Shown: in pieces, positions 12,051 to 20,704 of the stretch | Numbering within the stretch: the first letter of the stretch is position 1 | Layout: every line of letters begins with the position of its first letter | Assembly: GCA_018873225.1 (NCBI GenBank) | Contig: JAEILZ010000007.1 | Span: forward strand, 1,550,001-1,614,000 | DNA length: 64,000 nt | Direction: 5' to 3' | DNA from: [Phialemoniopsis] sp. UDSM-2020 | Lineage: Eukaryota > Ascomycota > Sordariomycetes > Thyridiales > Thyridiaceae | The notes under the pieces: model-generated | What the model saw: only the letters and a program-made list of their open reading frames with translations | What the model was told of the DNA's origin: nothing | Database searches by the model: none | Position numbers and translations under genes: made by a program

Positions 12051-14075
12051 TGCGGCTGTCGGGATGGGTAATGGGTATTGGGTTTCATGTGTTCTATTGT
12101 CATCTTCATCACGGTTGGGGAGAGTCTGCCTACCATCGTCTACTTTGACTATTCATCGTCATTGCAAAGGGAAAGGGATCGGGTGGGGGGTTTTGCGTCT
12201 TGTGCATTTGGAGCTTGCGTTTGTATTTGTTTGGTTTCTTGATTCTAATGTTGGATGAAGTTTGATGCTACGCATGCCATTGCAATGTCTGTCCTACTCT
12301 CCACACTTGACAGCGTTGGGGGAAACCTGGTACAACCTCATGACATGATTCTACGGAATGTGTTGGCAGCGTGGTGTATTACGGCATATGGTGCTTACGG
12401 TATCCGGGATGGTAGTTTGAGCTGTACGAAATATATGGGAGTTTTCATGCTTCGATCTGGTGCTTCGTGAGGCCGTTGATGATTTCATAAGCGCACATTG
12501 TTTGAGATACACTAGACTACAGAGTACATTGCACAGCCATCTCAGCCCTGTCAATTATTACCTAGCGATGCCCCTGAAACAATAAGCCTAACATCCAACG
12601 TTGGACCTGGCGTATGCGGCTAACGAACTGCCCAGACGGTCCCAGTCTCCACTGTGCTGATGCTATTAATACCCACACCTTCGAGCCCCGTCGAAAACCT
12701 TCAGCTGGGTGTGGCTTTGCTCTGCACGCTACTGTATGTTTCATCGCAGCGATGGCAAGTTAGTGATCAATACCAAGGATGTTTTGGTTCGAAAGAGGCA
12801 TCAATCGACCGCTTCGTCGGCAATGGAAACAGGAACAAGCGCGTTTGTGAAACCAGGACGGGCCAGCCTTGCCGGTAGGGACCATCCCATGTCCAGGACC
12901 TGACTGTTCAATTAACGAAATGAAGACGGTCCCTGCCCGTCAGCACCAATCGTGTGGACATGTTTAATGGTTCCTTGGCAAATGGCAGAAGGGTTCAGTC
13001 CCCGCTATCCCGTCAGTCCAATTTCGCTGGACAGGTTTTAGCGTGTATATGATGGGTGCTCGTCCCATCTTTTTTTTCTGCTGGCTTCTCAGGGCTGAGC
13101 CGGTGGTATGGATCCTTGTGGTGGGCGCAGCAGCTTTGCGACCAGGGGAGAGAGAGCTCCAGTGCTGTTGGATTGTAGCGCGTCATCTTGCTTCTTTCAT
13201 TTTTGCCCGTTGTTTCGTTGCCTTGTCTTGTCTTGTCTTGTTTGCCTGCCTGTTCATCCCATCCCGTCACTCTTTTCTGCATGAAGCTGTACATATTGGC
13301 GCATGTGCATATCCGTTTGTACACGTTCAACGTGTGGGCTGTTGTTGGGCCCGTAAGCAGGTAGAACAAGCCAAGCAGGATCATCATCACCACATTGGTC
13401 CTCGACTCTCATTTTCTTGATTCCCTCGTCCATCCTCTTCCGGCCCCCACACAACCGTTTTCTCTCTCCCCCCGCCCAGCCAGCCAGTCAGATCGAGAAC
13501 GGGGCCAAGCTCATCCCTCCTAATATTAGCAGCAATTGGTGGTGGTTTGTGTCGCAGGCAGGTAATGTACGTTATTTGCATAGCTACAGCTTTCTCTCCA
13601 CAATCTAGCCCAAACTAGGCACTGCTTGCCGCCAATCGATTCCCCGTTTTCCTCTCTCATCTCCTCTCCCAATCCCAATTCTTCTTCCCGTGTCTCGGTC
13701 TAAGCCACCTACGAACTTCCCTTTCCCTCCCCAACATCTTACCAACCTAATACCTAGTCGCTAAGTAGCTAGAGAGCTCTTGGTGTTGTTGCTGTGTGTC
13801 CTTGTGCTGCGCAAAACAAGTATTTGCCGCGCGGATCCCAGGAACAACCGCCGTTGTGATCTTTTTTGTATTTCTCTACTCTCTTCGTTTTAATTTCCCT
13901 CCTTGGTGTAACACTCAATTCGCAGTGTAGCAAGACTTGGGCGCTGTGGTACGTGAGGATTTCCCACCTCGAGGACACCAGTCCCACGATCCTTCAGCTC
14001 CATTCATCCCCCCTTCTCCTGAATTTCCTCCAAATCCCAGAGATAGAGCGACAGAGAAGAAGAAGCTCACAGCGC

Positions 14076-14093
14076 ATGAATTTTACAGCTTAA
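14076..14093 (+). promoter_or_regulatory. Upstream ORF 1 (MNFTA-stop)
   Basis: A five-codon frame lies 226 nt before the main ATG at 14320. If present in the mRNA it would be read first by scanning ribosomes. Confidence 0.4.
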
Positions 14094-14186
14094 TCGAGTC
14101 AATCCCCGCTCCGAGAACCCCGGGACATCGAAGCGAAGATACCACGCGATCGGCCGAGCTTGGAAACATCCATCCATCCCGCTCCA

Positions 14187-14201
14187 ATGCCCCAGCTCTA
14201 A
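14187..14201 (+). promoter_or_regulatory. Upstream ORF 2 (MPQL-stop)
   Basis: A four-codon frame lies 118 nt before the main ATG at 14320. Together with the uORF at 14076 it suggests translational damping of the large downstream protein, but transcript boundaries are unknown. Confidence 0.4.
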
Positions 14202-14319
14202 CACCAGGCCGTCGAGCAAACCCCGAGATCCAAATCCACGCGCGCGACAGAACAACGCACGACATCTAAACCCCTTCCTTCCTCCGGGGCGACTTTCCCC
14301 CCCAATCCTGCATTCCCAC

Positions 14320-17300
14320 ATGCAGTCCACCGCCCAGCACCACCCGCAGCAGCAGGCCTACTCCTACTACCAACACCCGCCCGACCCCAGAGGCCAACAC
14401 CACCACCACTTCCAACCGCATCCGCAGGCGTATCCCCAGCAGCAGGCGCCGCACCAGCACCAGCAACAAGCGAACCAGATGCTCGGAGCGGAGGCCGAGG
14501 CGCCTCTGCCCGAGGAGGGCACCTTTGGCGAGGAGCAGTTCAACCAGCTGCAGGCCAAAGCCAATGCTGCCGCCGCGGCGCAGCAGCAACAGCAGCAACA
14601 ACAGCCACAGCCACAGCAGCATGAGCAGGTGCGCGGCTCGCCCGTCCGCCAGACCTCGTTCGTCGGCCTGCCGCCTATCCGCCGATCCTCAACCTTCTTC
14701 AGCGACGGGCTCGTCTCGCCCTCCGGCGGCGCCGGGGACCAGCAGCAGCCGCCCGTGAGCGCCGTGTCGCAGCTGCCTAGCCAGCGGTCGACGCCGAGCC
14801 CGAACCCAAGGCAGCAGCAGCAGATGGGCCTCCCGGGACACGTGGCGCAGGAGTACATCGGACAGCAGCAGCAACAGCAGCGCCCGCAACAACAGGGTGG
14901 TCCCAATGGATATGGTGCTCCTGGGCAGTTCCATCCCCAGGCCCAGCACCAATATCAACAGGGACCGCCGCAAGGTGGGCAGTACCCGGCGCAGGGTGGC
15001 CAATTCAACCCCCAGCAGCAGCAGCAGCAACCTCCACGCGGCCCGGCCCACCCCCAGATCGCGCTCACCCAGCAGCAGCAATTCGGCCAGGCACCGCCCT
15101 TTATCCCGCCCAACATGCGACCCGGCTTCCAGCCGCCGCAGCAGGGCCCTCCGCAGCACCAGCAGCAGCAACAGATGTTCCCCAACGGCAACCCGGTCCA
15201 GCACATCCCGCCCCAGGGCGCCTGGAAGCTCGAGGAGTCGCACCTCTCGGAGCCGCTGCAGCCCGCGCGCCACCGCGCCTCAAGCAACGCCTCCGTGCCT
15301 CCCGGACAGCAGGGTCAGCAGGCGGGCCAGCAACAGGACAACGGCGAGTACGGGCTCGACAAGGACACGGGCGTGTCGGCAACCGTGGGCACGGTCAACA
15401 CCATCGACAGCGTGACGCAGTCCCTCGAGCACGCGCAGCAGCAGCAACAGCAGGCCCCGCCCGTGCCGCCGGTCCCCGCCGCGTTCCACCACCCGGGCCA
15501 GCTGCAGCGCCCCGGGACGTCGCCGGTGGGCCAGATGCCCGGCCCCGGACAGCAGCAACAGCAGCAGCAAGGCTTCGCGCCTAACCCGCTCGCGCGCGCG
15601 CAGACCAACGACTACAACAATAACGGGCCGCCGCGTCAGGACGACGGCCAGAACAAACACCATGGCATCTTCCACGGCATCCGCGCGCGGCTCAAGGAGC
15701 ACCAGGCCAACGCGGCGGGCATGCGCCGGCAGAGCGTCGACCAGGGCAGCAACCACAAGATCACGGGCGACGAAGTCTCGGAGGCGAGCGTCGATGTTGC
15801 GCCCGGAAACAAGCGGCGCAGTGTTTTCGGGGCCCTACGTGGTAGTGCAACGCAGCCCAATACCTGGGATAGTACCGAGTTTCCGCACTCGCCCGGCTCG
15901 CAGAGGGAGAGCATGGTTGGACAGCCTCCTCAGCAACAACAGCAGGGTCAGGGCCAGCCTCCTCAGCAACAAGGCCCGCCGCAACAACAGCATATTCACC
16001 AGCAGATGCAGCCCCAACCGCAACAGCAGCAATCACCGCCCCCGGAGCAGCGATCTAACTTTGCGCGCACAGGCTCCGCCGCGGGCCCGAGCCCCCAAGG
16101 TCAGCGCTTCCCGGCCCAGCCGCCACCGGAGACCCTCATGCGACAAGGGCTCGTGCGCCGCTCTAGCTCAGAGTACAGCTCCGACAAGGTGTCACCTCAA
16201 CAGCAGCAAGCGCCTCCCTTGCCACAACAACCCCATCAGCAGCAACCCAAGAAGCGCTTCTCCAACCTCAGCCACATGCTGCGCCCGGGTGGCGGCAACC
16301 AGGAGGCCGAGCAGCAGCGCCAGACGCCCCAGATCAGCGCGCCCATCATGGCAGCAAACCAGCCGCCGCCGAGCATGGAAGGCCAGCAGCAGGCGCCGCC
16401 GCCGGACATGATGGCCAACAAGTTTGGACCGCCGCAGGGGCCGCAACAGAACGGGGCCGGCGGCCCGAGGCCAAGCATGTCCGGCCCGGCGCCCCGGCCA
16501 TTCACGTCCGACGCGCAGATGCAGTCGAACCAGCCGCCGAGGGAGTACCTCCAGCGGCAGCAGGAGGAAGGGCCTGGCAGTGCCAAGAAGGCGAGCGCAT
16601 TCCTGTCCGGCATCTTCAAGGGCGGCAAGAACAAGGGGGACAAGCAGCAGCAGGCTTCGCCCAGCCCGCCTGCGCAGCAGCCGCAGTTCCAGCAGGGCCC
16701 GCCGCCTAGTGGACAGCAGCAGCAGCAGCCTATGGGTCGCGGAGGACCTATGCAGTATGGTCCGCAGGGCTCAGTGATGGGACGAGGCGGGCCGGTCCCG
16801 ATGCAGGGATCGTTTGGACCCGGTGGTCCGATGGGTAGAGGCCGAGGTATGCCTGGTGGGCCGGTGATGATGCAGAACCCGCAGTTTGCTCCGCAGGGAC
16901 AGCCGGGGCAGCCGGGTATGGGCCGTGGCAGCATGGTGCAGCAGATCGGACCTGATGGAAGACCCATTGGCCCGCCGCAGTTCCTCGTCGGTGGGCGCAT
17001 CATGGTCAACCAGGGTCTGGCCGGATCGCCGCCACCCAACCAGCAGCAGTTCCAGGATGGCCGCCGGCTTTCGATGTCGCCTCAGCCCCAGCAAGGAGGC
17101 TTTTCCGGTGCCCCAGCAGCGGGACAGCAACAGCAGCAGCAATCCCCAGAGCAACAGCCTACGGCACGAGCTCAACAGCAATCTCCTGCCCCCGAGCAGC
17201 AGCAAAATCAAGCTCCCACAACGGCAGGCGCCCGCCGTGCCTCCGAGTCTCGCCCAAATCTGCCGCGCAACCCGCTTTCATCGCACCCCGTCACGCCCAT

Positions 17301-20300
17301 GGTCGATCAGGAGACCTCCGAGCCGCCGCCCGTCCAGCCGCAGGACCGTTCGCGATCCGGTTCCTTCGAGGTCGATGCCCGCCGCGCGAGCATGGCCCTG
17401 CCTCCCGCTGGCCTTGCCGCCAAGGGTGGTCTGGCGCCTGCGCGCAAGCCTGTCGGCTCCACGCCGTCGCCGAGGCGCTTCTCCGAGGCCCAGCAGCCGG
17501 GCGCACAGCAGCAGCATGTAGCTGGCCAGATGGCTTCCGAAGATACGGGCAGGCAGACTCCCACGCCGCAGACGGGATCGCCCGAGATGCGGCGCGTCTC
17601 GACGCCAAGCCTGGCGCCTCAGGGCGAGCAGCAGGCCCAGGTGTCGCCACAGGTCAACGTCCTCGAGCGCGTAGCTACCGCACAACAAGGCGAGCAGCAG
17701 CAACCTCCGCCCAGAGTGCCGACACCCGGCAACGTGCTGGACAGGATGACTGCTCAGGCAGCACAGCCGCAGCAGCAAGTCTCGCCCGCCGGCTCACCGC
17801 CGTTAGGTCACCAAGGCCGCCCGAGTCTGCAGGACATCCGGCGCGCGTCGGGCCAGCAGCAGGTGCAGGAACTGCGCAGGGACTCGGGCGCATCGCAGCC
17901 TCAGAGCGTACATACGCAGGGACGGCCCAGCTTGCAGGATATCCGCCGAGCTTCGGGACAGCAACAAGGCCCTCCCGGGCCGATGCAGTTTCAGGACCGG
18001 CCAAGCTTGCAGGACCTGCGCAGAGTTTCTGGACAGCAAGGACCGGGGCCGCAGATGCAGGGTGCGTTGGGGCATCCTATGCAACAGCAAGGTCCGCCTG
18101 GTCAGCCAATGCAGCCTGGATTCGGCCCGCCTCAGCAGGGATCTTGGGGGCCGCCGCGCACGGCTACCGGTGGTCCGCCTCCGATGGGACGGCCACAGTC
18201 GCAGCAGCAGCCTGAGAAGCCAGAGAGCTTCACCAAGAAGATCAAGGGCCGCTTCTCGATTGGTGCCGAGCAGCCTGATCAGCAAAAGGAGAAGAAGGGC
18301 AAGAGCCTCCTCGGCGCTTTCCGTCGCACCTCGAAGCAGGTCGACCCTCAAGGACCGCCGCCTGGTGGTCCGCGGTACCAACAGGGTCCTGCGCCTCCGG
18401 GAGGACCGGGTCAGCAGCAGCCGCCGTTCGGGCAGCAAGGCCCACCTCCACCGCAGGGGATGCAACAGCAAGGCCCTGCCCCGCAGCAACAGGGCCAGGG
18501 CCAGGGCAGCGCGGCCAGCAGCGTCAAGACGTCGCAGGACCAGTTCGCACAGCGTCGCGAGGCGCTGCAGCAGCAGGCTGATGCGTCAGGCCCGATGCCC
18601 GGTCCCGGTCCGATGAGACAACCCACCGGCCCGATGCAGATGCAGCGCCCGCAACAGCAAGGACCACCTAGACCCCAGCAGCAGCAGATGCCCGGCGGCG
18701 TCCAGCGACAGCAGTCTATGCAGCAGCACCCCTCGGAGCCGCAGTACGAGGCCGTGCCCATCCCCGGTGGGTACCATGTCGTGCACGGCGAGGGTAGGGT
18801 TGACTTCAGGGGACAACCACAACCCTTTGGTCACCAGCCGTATGGGCCTCCGCAACAGCAGCCCATGGTGCCATACCAGCAAGGCATGGCCCAGCAATGG
18901 GGTCACCCCGGCGCAAGCCCGCCTCAGCAGGTCTCTCCGCCGCCGCAGAGCATGCACCAGGTCTCGCCTCCACCGCAAGCTCAACACCAGACGCCACCGC
19001 CTGTGCAGCAGAGCCCGCCGCCCGCGCAGTTCCCCCAGCACCAGCAGATCCGCATGGTGCAGCCGGACCAGGGCGTCCAGCAGGAGCAGCAGCCTGGTGC
19101 ACAGTGTCTGTCCCCGCACATGCAGTCCCCTCCTGCCCACGGCCTCAACGCGGTTTCGCCGCAGGGCACGCCCGGCCTGTCGCCCATCTCGGCCGACTCG
19201 GGCCGCATCACGCAAATGAGCAATGTCTCCAACGAGACGCCCCCGATGTCGAGGCAGCAGCCGACGTCGATCATCACCAGCATGGAGCAGCAGCATCCCC
19301 AGCAGCAGCAGCAACAGCCCGCGCAGAACAATGGCTCACCTCAAAACTACCCGCTCCCAGAGTCGGGCCACACCTTCTCGCCCATCAACCCGGCCGTCAT
19401 GAGGATGCCAAATCCGCCACTGCCTGGCCAGCAGCAGCAGCAAGGGCTCGCCGCGCCGCCGCAGCACCATCACATGTACGTCAACGGGACGGATGTGCCG
19501 CAGCGCAACATCAGCGCCGTGAGCCAGGTGTCGTCGCTGCACTCGACGGCGCCCGGCATCCTGGGCGGTGCTATTGCCCCGTCGCAGCAGGAGCAGCACC
19601 GCTTCTCGCCGCCTGCGCAGGATGACCGGACTGTCAGCCCTGAGCCGCCTGTGCAATACCAGCAGCAGCAGCAGTTCCAGACCCCTATCGGTGCTATTGA
19701 TACCGGTCGCGCGAATGCGTTGATGCCCGAGGAGGAGAACATTTATGATGCTACGCCGCGCAAGCCGGGGACGCCTGCACGGGCTCTGGCTGAGCAGGAG
19801 CCGGAAGAGGAGCCGGTGAGGGGTCAAGAGCAAATTGTGCACGAGCCTCAGCAGCAACAGCAGCAGGTTGAGCGTGAGGTAGAGCAGCCTGCGCAAGAGC
19901 AGCAGACCGAGCAGGTCCAACACGAGGTCCAACCACCCGTGCAAAAGACCCATAAGCAGCAGCAGCCCACGGAGACAGTCATCACGCCTCCCTCGCCCGT
20001 GGACTCGCCGTCGCCCATCGAAGGCCAGTACGAGCTGCCCAAGCCCACGCCTCTGCCGCACGACGAGCAGCAGGACGGACAGCTCAAGCCCCCGGCTCGG
20101 CTCCTGAGCCCGGATGTCGCGGATGCCGAGGGTAGCAGCACACAGGCCAACGGCGTCGCGCGCTCGGGTACCATCCGCGCCACGTCGGCCGAGGTGTTTG
20201 AGGAGGCCAAGCGCAAGATGCTGCAGCGCGACATGGAGGAGAAGATTGCCGTCTTCCCCGAGGAGCCCGAGCCGGTTAATGGTGGTGGCAAGAAGGACGA

Positions 20301-20385
20301 GGAGGTGCCGCAGATGAGCGCCACGTCGTACCCCGGCCAGGAATGGAATCCGTATGGCGAATTTGCTTTTGACGATGAGGATTGA
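14320..20385 (+). CDS. 2021-aa Gln/Pro-rich disordered protein with many R-R-x-S sites
   Basis: A single exon codes for 2021 aa dominated by Gln, Pro and Gly (CAG/CAA runs throughout). No enzyme domain, signal peptide or membrane span is seen. Two patterns stand out. First, there are about 14 basophilic kinase-type sites: IRRSS near 121, MRRQS 468, KRRS 498, VRRSS 613, GRRLS 915, ARRAS 972 and 1021, PRRFS 1052, MRRVS 1091, IRRAS 1173, LRRDS 1186, IRRAS 1208, LRRVS 1233, FRRTS 1335. Second, there are short basic/hydrophobic modules (KRRSVFGALRG, KKASAFLSGIFK, KGKSLLGAFRR, KKRFSNLSHML) spaced through the chain. The C terminus is different and looks conserved: an acidic helix (AEVFEEAKRKMLQRDMEEK), then PGQEWNPYGEFAFDDED. 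A scaffold or condensate-forming role regulated by PKA-like kinases is an inference only. The ATG at 14320 is the first in frame. Confidence 0.87.
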   Translation: MQSTAQHHPQQQAYSYYQHPPDPRGQHHHHFQPHPQAYPQQQAPHQHQQQANQMLGAEAEAPLPEEGTFGEEQFNQLQAKANAAAAAQQQQQQQQPQPQQHEQVRGSPVRQTSFVGLPPIRRSSTFFSDGLVSPSGGAGDQQQPPVSAVSQLPSQRSTPSPNPRQQQQMGLPGHVAQEYIGQQQQQQRPQQQGGPNGYGAPGQFHPQAQHQYQQGPPQGGQYPAQGGQFNPQQQQQQPPRGPAHPQIALTQQQQFGQAPPFIPPNMRPGFQPPQQGPPQHQQQQQMFPNGNPVQHIPPQGAWKLEESHLSEPLQPARHRASSNASVPPGQQGQQAGQQQDNGEYGLDKDTGVSATVGTVNTIDSVTQSLEHAQQQQQQAPPVPPVPAAFHHPGQLQRPGTSPVGQMPGPGQQQQQQQGFAPNPLARAQTNDYNNNGPPRQDDGQNKHHGIFHGIRARLKEHQANAAGMRRQSVDQGSNHKITGDEVSEASVDVAPGNKRRSVFGALRGSATQPNTWDSTEFPHSPGSQRESMVGQPPQQQQQGQGQPPQQQGPPQQQHIHQQMQPQPQQQQSPPPEQRSNFARTGSAAGPSPQGQRFPAQPPPETLMRQGLVRRSSSEYSSDKVSPQQQQAPPLPQQPHQQQPKKRFSNLSHMLRPGGGNQEAEQQRQTPQISAPIMAANQPPPSMEGQQQAPPPDMMANKFGPPQGPQQNGAGGPRPSMSGPAPRPFTSDAQMQSNQPPREYLQRQQEEGPGSAKKASAFLSGIFKGGKNKGDKQQQASPSPPAQQPQFQQGPPPSGQQQQQPMGRGGPMQYGPQGSVMGRGGPVPMQGSFGPGGPMGRGRGMPGGPVMMQNPQFAPQGQPGQPGMGRGSMVQQIGPDGRPIGPPQFLVGGRIMVNQGLAGSPPPNQQQFQDGRRLSMSPQPQQGGFSGAPAAGQQQQQQSPEQQPTARAQQQSPAPEQQQNQAPTTAGARRASESRPNLPRNPLSSHPVTPMVDQETSEPPPVQPQDRSRSGSFEVDARRASMALPPAGLAAKGGLAPARKPVGSTPSPRRFSEAQQPGAQQQHVAGQMASEDTGRQTPTPQTGSPEMRRVSTPSLAPQGEQQAQVSPQVNVLERVATAQQGEQQQPPPRVPTPGNVLDRMTAQAAQPQQQVSPAGSPPLGHQGRPSLQDIRRASGQQQVQELRRDSGASQPQSVHTQGRPSLQDIRRASGQQQGPPGPMQFQDRPSLQDLRRVSGQQGPGPQMQGALGHPMQQQGPPGQPMQPGFGPPQQGSWGPPRTATGGPPPMGRPQSQQQPEKPESFTKKIKGRFSIGAEQPDQQKEKKGKSLLGAFRRTSKQVDPQGPPPGGPRYQQGPAPPGGPGQQQPPFGQQGPPPPQGMQQQGPAPQQQGQGQGSAASSVKTSQDQFAQRREALQQQADASGPMPGPGPMRQPTGPMQMQRPQQQGPPRPQQQQMPGGVQRQQSMQQHPSEPQYEAVPIPGGYHVVHGEGRVDFRGQPQPFGHQPYGPPQQQPMVPYQQGMAQQWGHPGASPPQQVSPPPQSMHQVSPPPQAQHQTPPPVQQSPPPAQFPQHQQIRMVQPDQGVQQEQQPGAQCLSPHMQSPPAHGLNAVSPQGTPGLSPISADSGRITQMSNVSNETPPMSRQQPTSIITSMEQQHPQQQQQQPAQNNGSPQNYPLPESGHTFSPINPAVMRMPNPPLPGQQQQQGLAAPPQHHHMYVNGTDVPQRNISAVSQVSSLHSTAPGILGGAIAPSQQEQHRFSPPAQDDRTVSPEPPVQYQQQQQFQTPIGAIDTGRANALMPEEENIYDATPRKPGTPARALAEQEPEEEPVRGQEQIVHEPQQQQQQVEREVEQPAQEQQTEQVQHEVQPPVQKTHKQQQPTETVITPPSPVDSPSPIEGQYELPKPTPLPHDEQQDGQLKPPARLLSPDVADAEGSSTQANGVARSGTIRATSAEVFEEAKRKMLQRDMEEKIAVFPEEPEPVNGGGKKDEEVPQMSATSYPGQEWNPYGEFAFDDED
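17815..18039 (+). repeat. Three tandem RPSLQD-[IL]-RR-[AV]-SGQQ protein repeats
   Basis: Within the Q-rich protein, RPSLQDIRRASGQQ, RPSLQDIRRASGQQ and RPSLQDLRRVSGQQ occur in a row, separated by Q/P-rich linkers. The DNA copies differ at many third positions, so selection seems to act on the peptide rather than on recent DNA duplication. Each repeat carries one R-R-x-S site. Confidence 0.85.
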
Positions 20386-20704
20386 GTGAGGAAAAGGGGG
20401 TGAAAGGGGGGAGTGGAAGATAATGTCTTTTTCGAGATGGTGTGTTTGTTGGATTTTAAACTACTTTGGAACTTCGACGAGTTCTTTCTTCATTTTGTTC
20501 TTTCTGGATACCTACTACATAGCCTTCACTTCATTTCCCTTGGTTTCTCAGAAGACCAGAGTTTTCATATGTTTTTGGTTGTAGCCGCGAAGCTACTTTG
20601 AAAAGGGGCTTGTTCCATGATACTCACATAAATCGATATATCCTACATAACAATCTACATCGTACTTCACTGGAACTCACATCCCTTCATAAGTAAATTA
20701 GACC
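20386..20704. other. Tail-to-tail spacer
   Basis: 319 bp lie between two convergent genes. The sequence is AT-richer than its surroundings, as expected for overlapping 3' UTRs. Nothing else is visible. Confidence 0.55.

Larger units (their letters stand above)
12051..14319. other. Intergenic region and long leader of the Q-rich gene
   Basis: 2.3 kb hold the 3' UTR of the upstream gene and the promoter/leader of the next. A (TTGTC)n-type short tandem lies at about 13213-13241. A strongly pyrimidine-rich stretch spans about 13420-13750, typical of highly expressed fungal promoters. Two very short uORFs are listed separately. No gene was found. Confidence 0.55.

Noticed and set aside
16236..17039. 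Cys/Gly/Pro-rich frames antisense to the Q-rich gene
   Set aside because: Direct consequence of CAG and CCG repeats read on the other strand.
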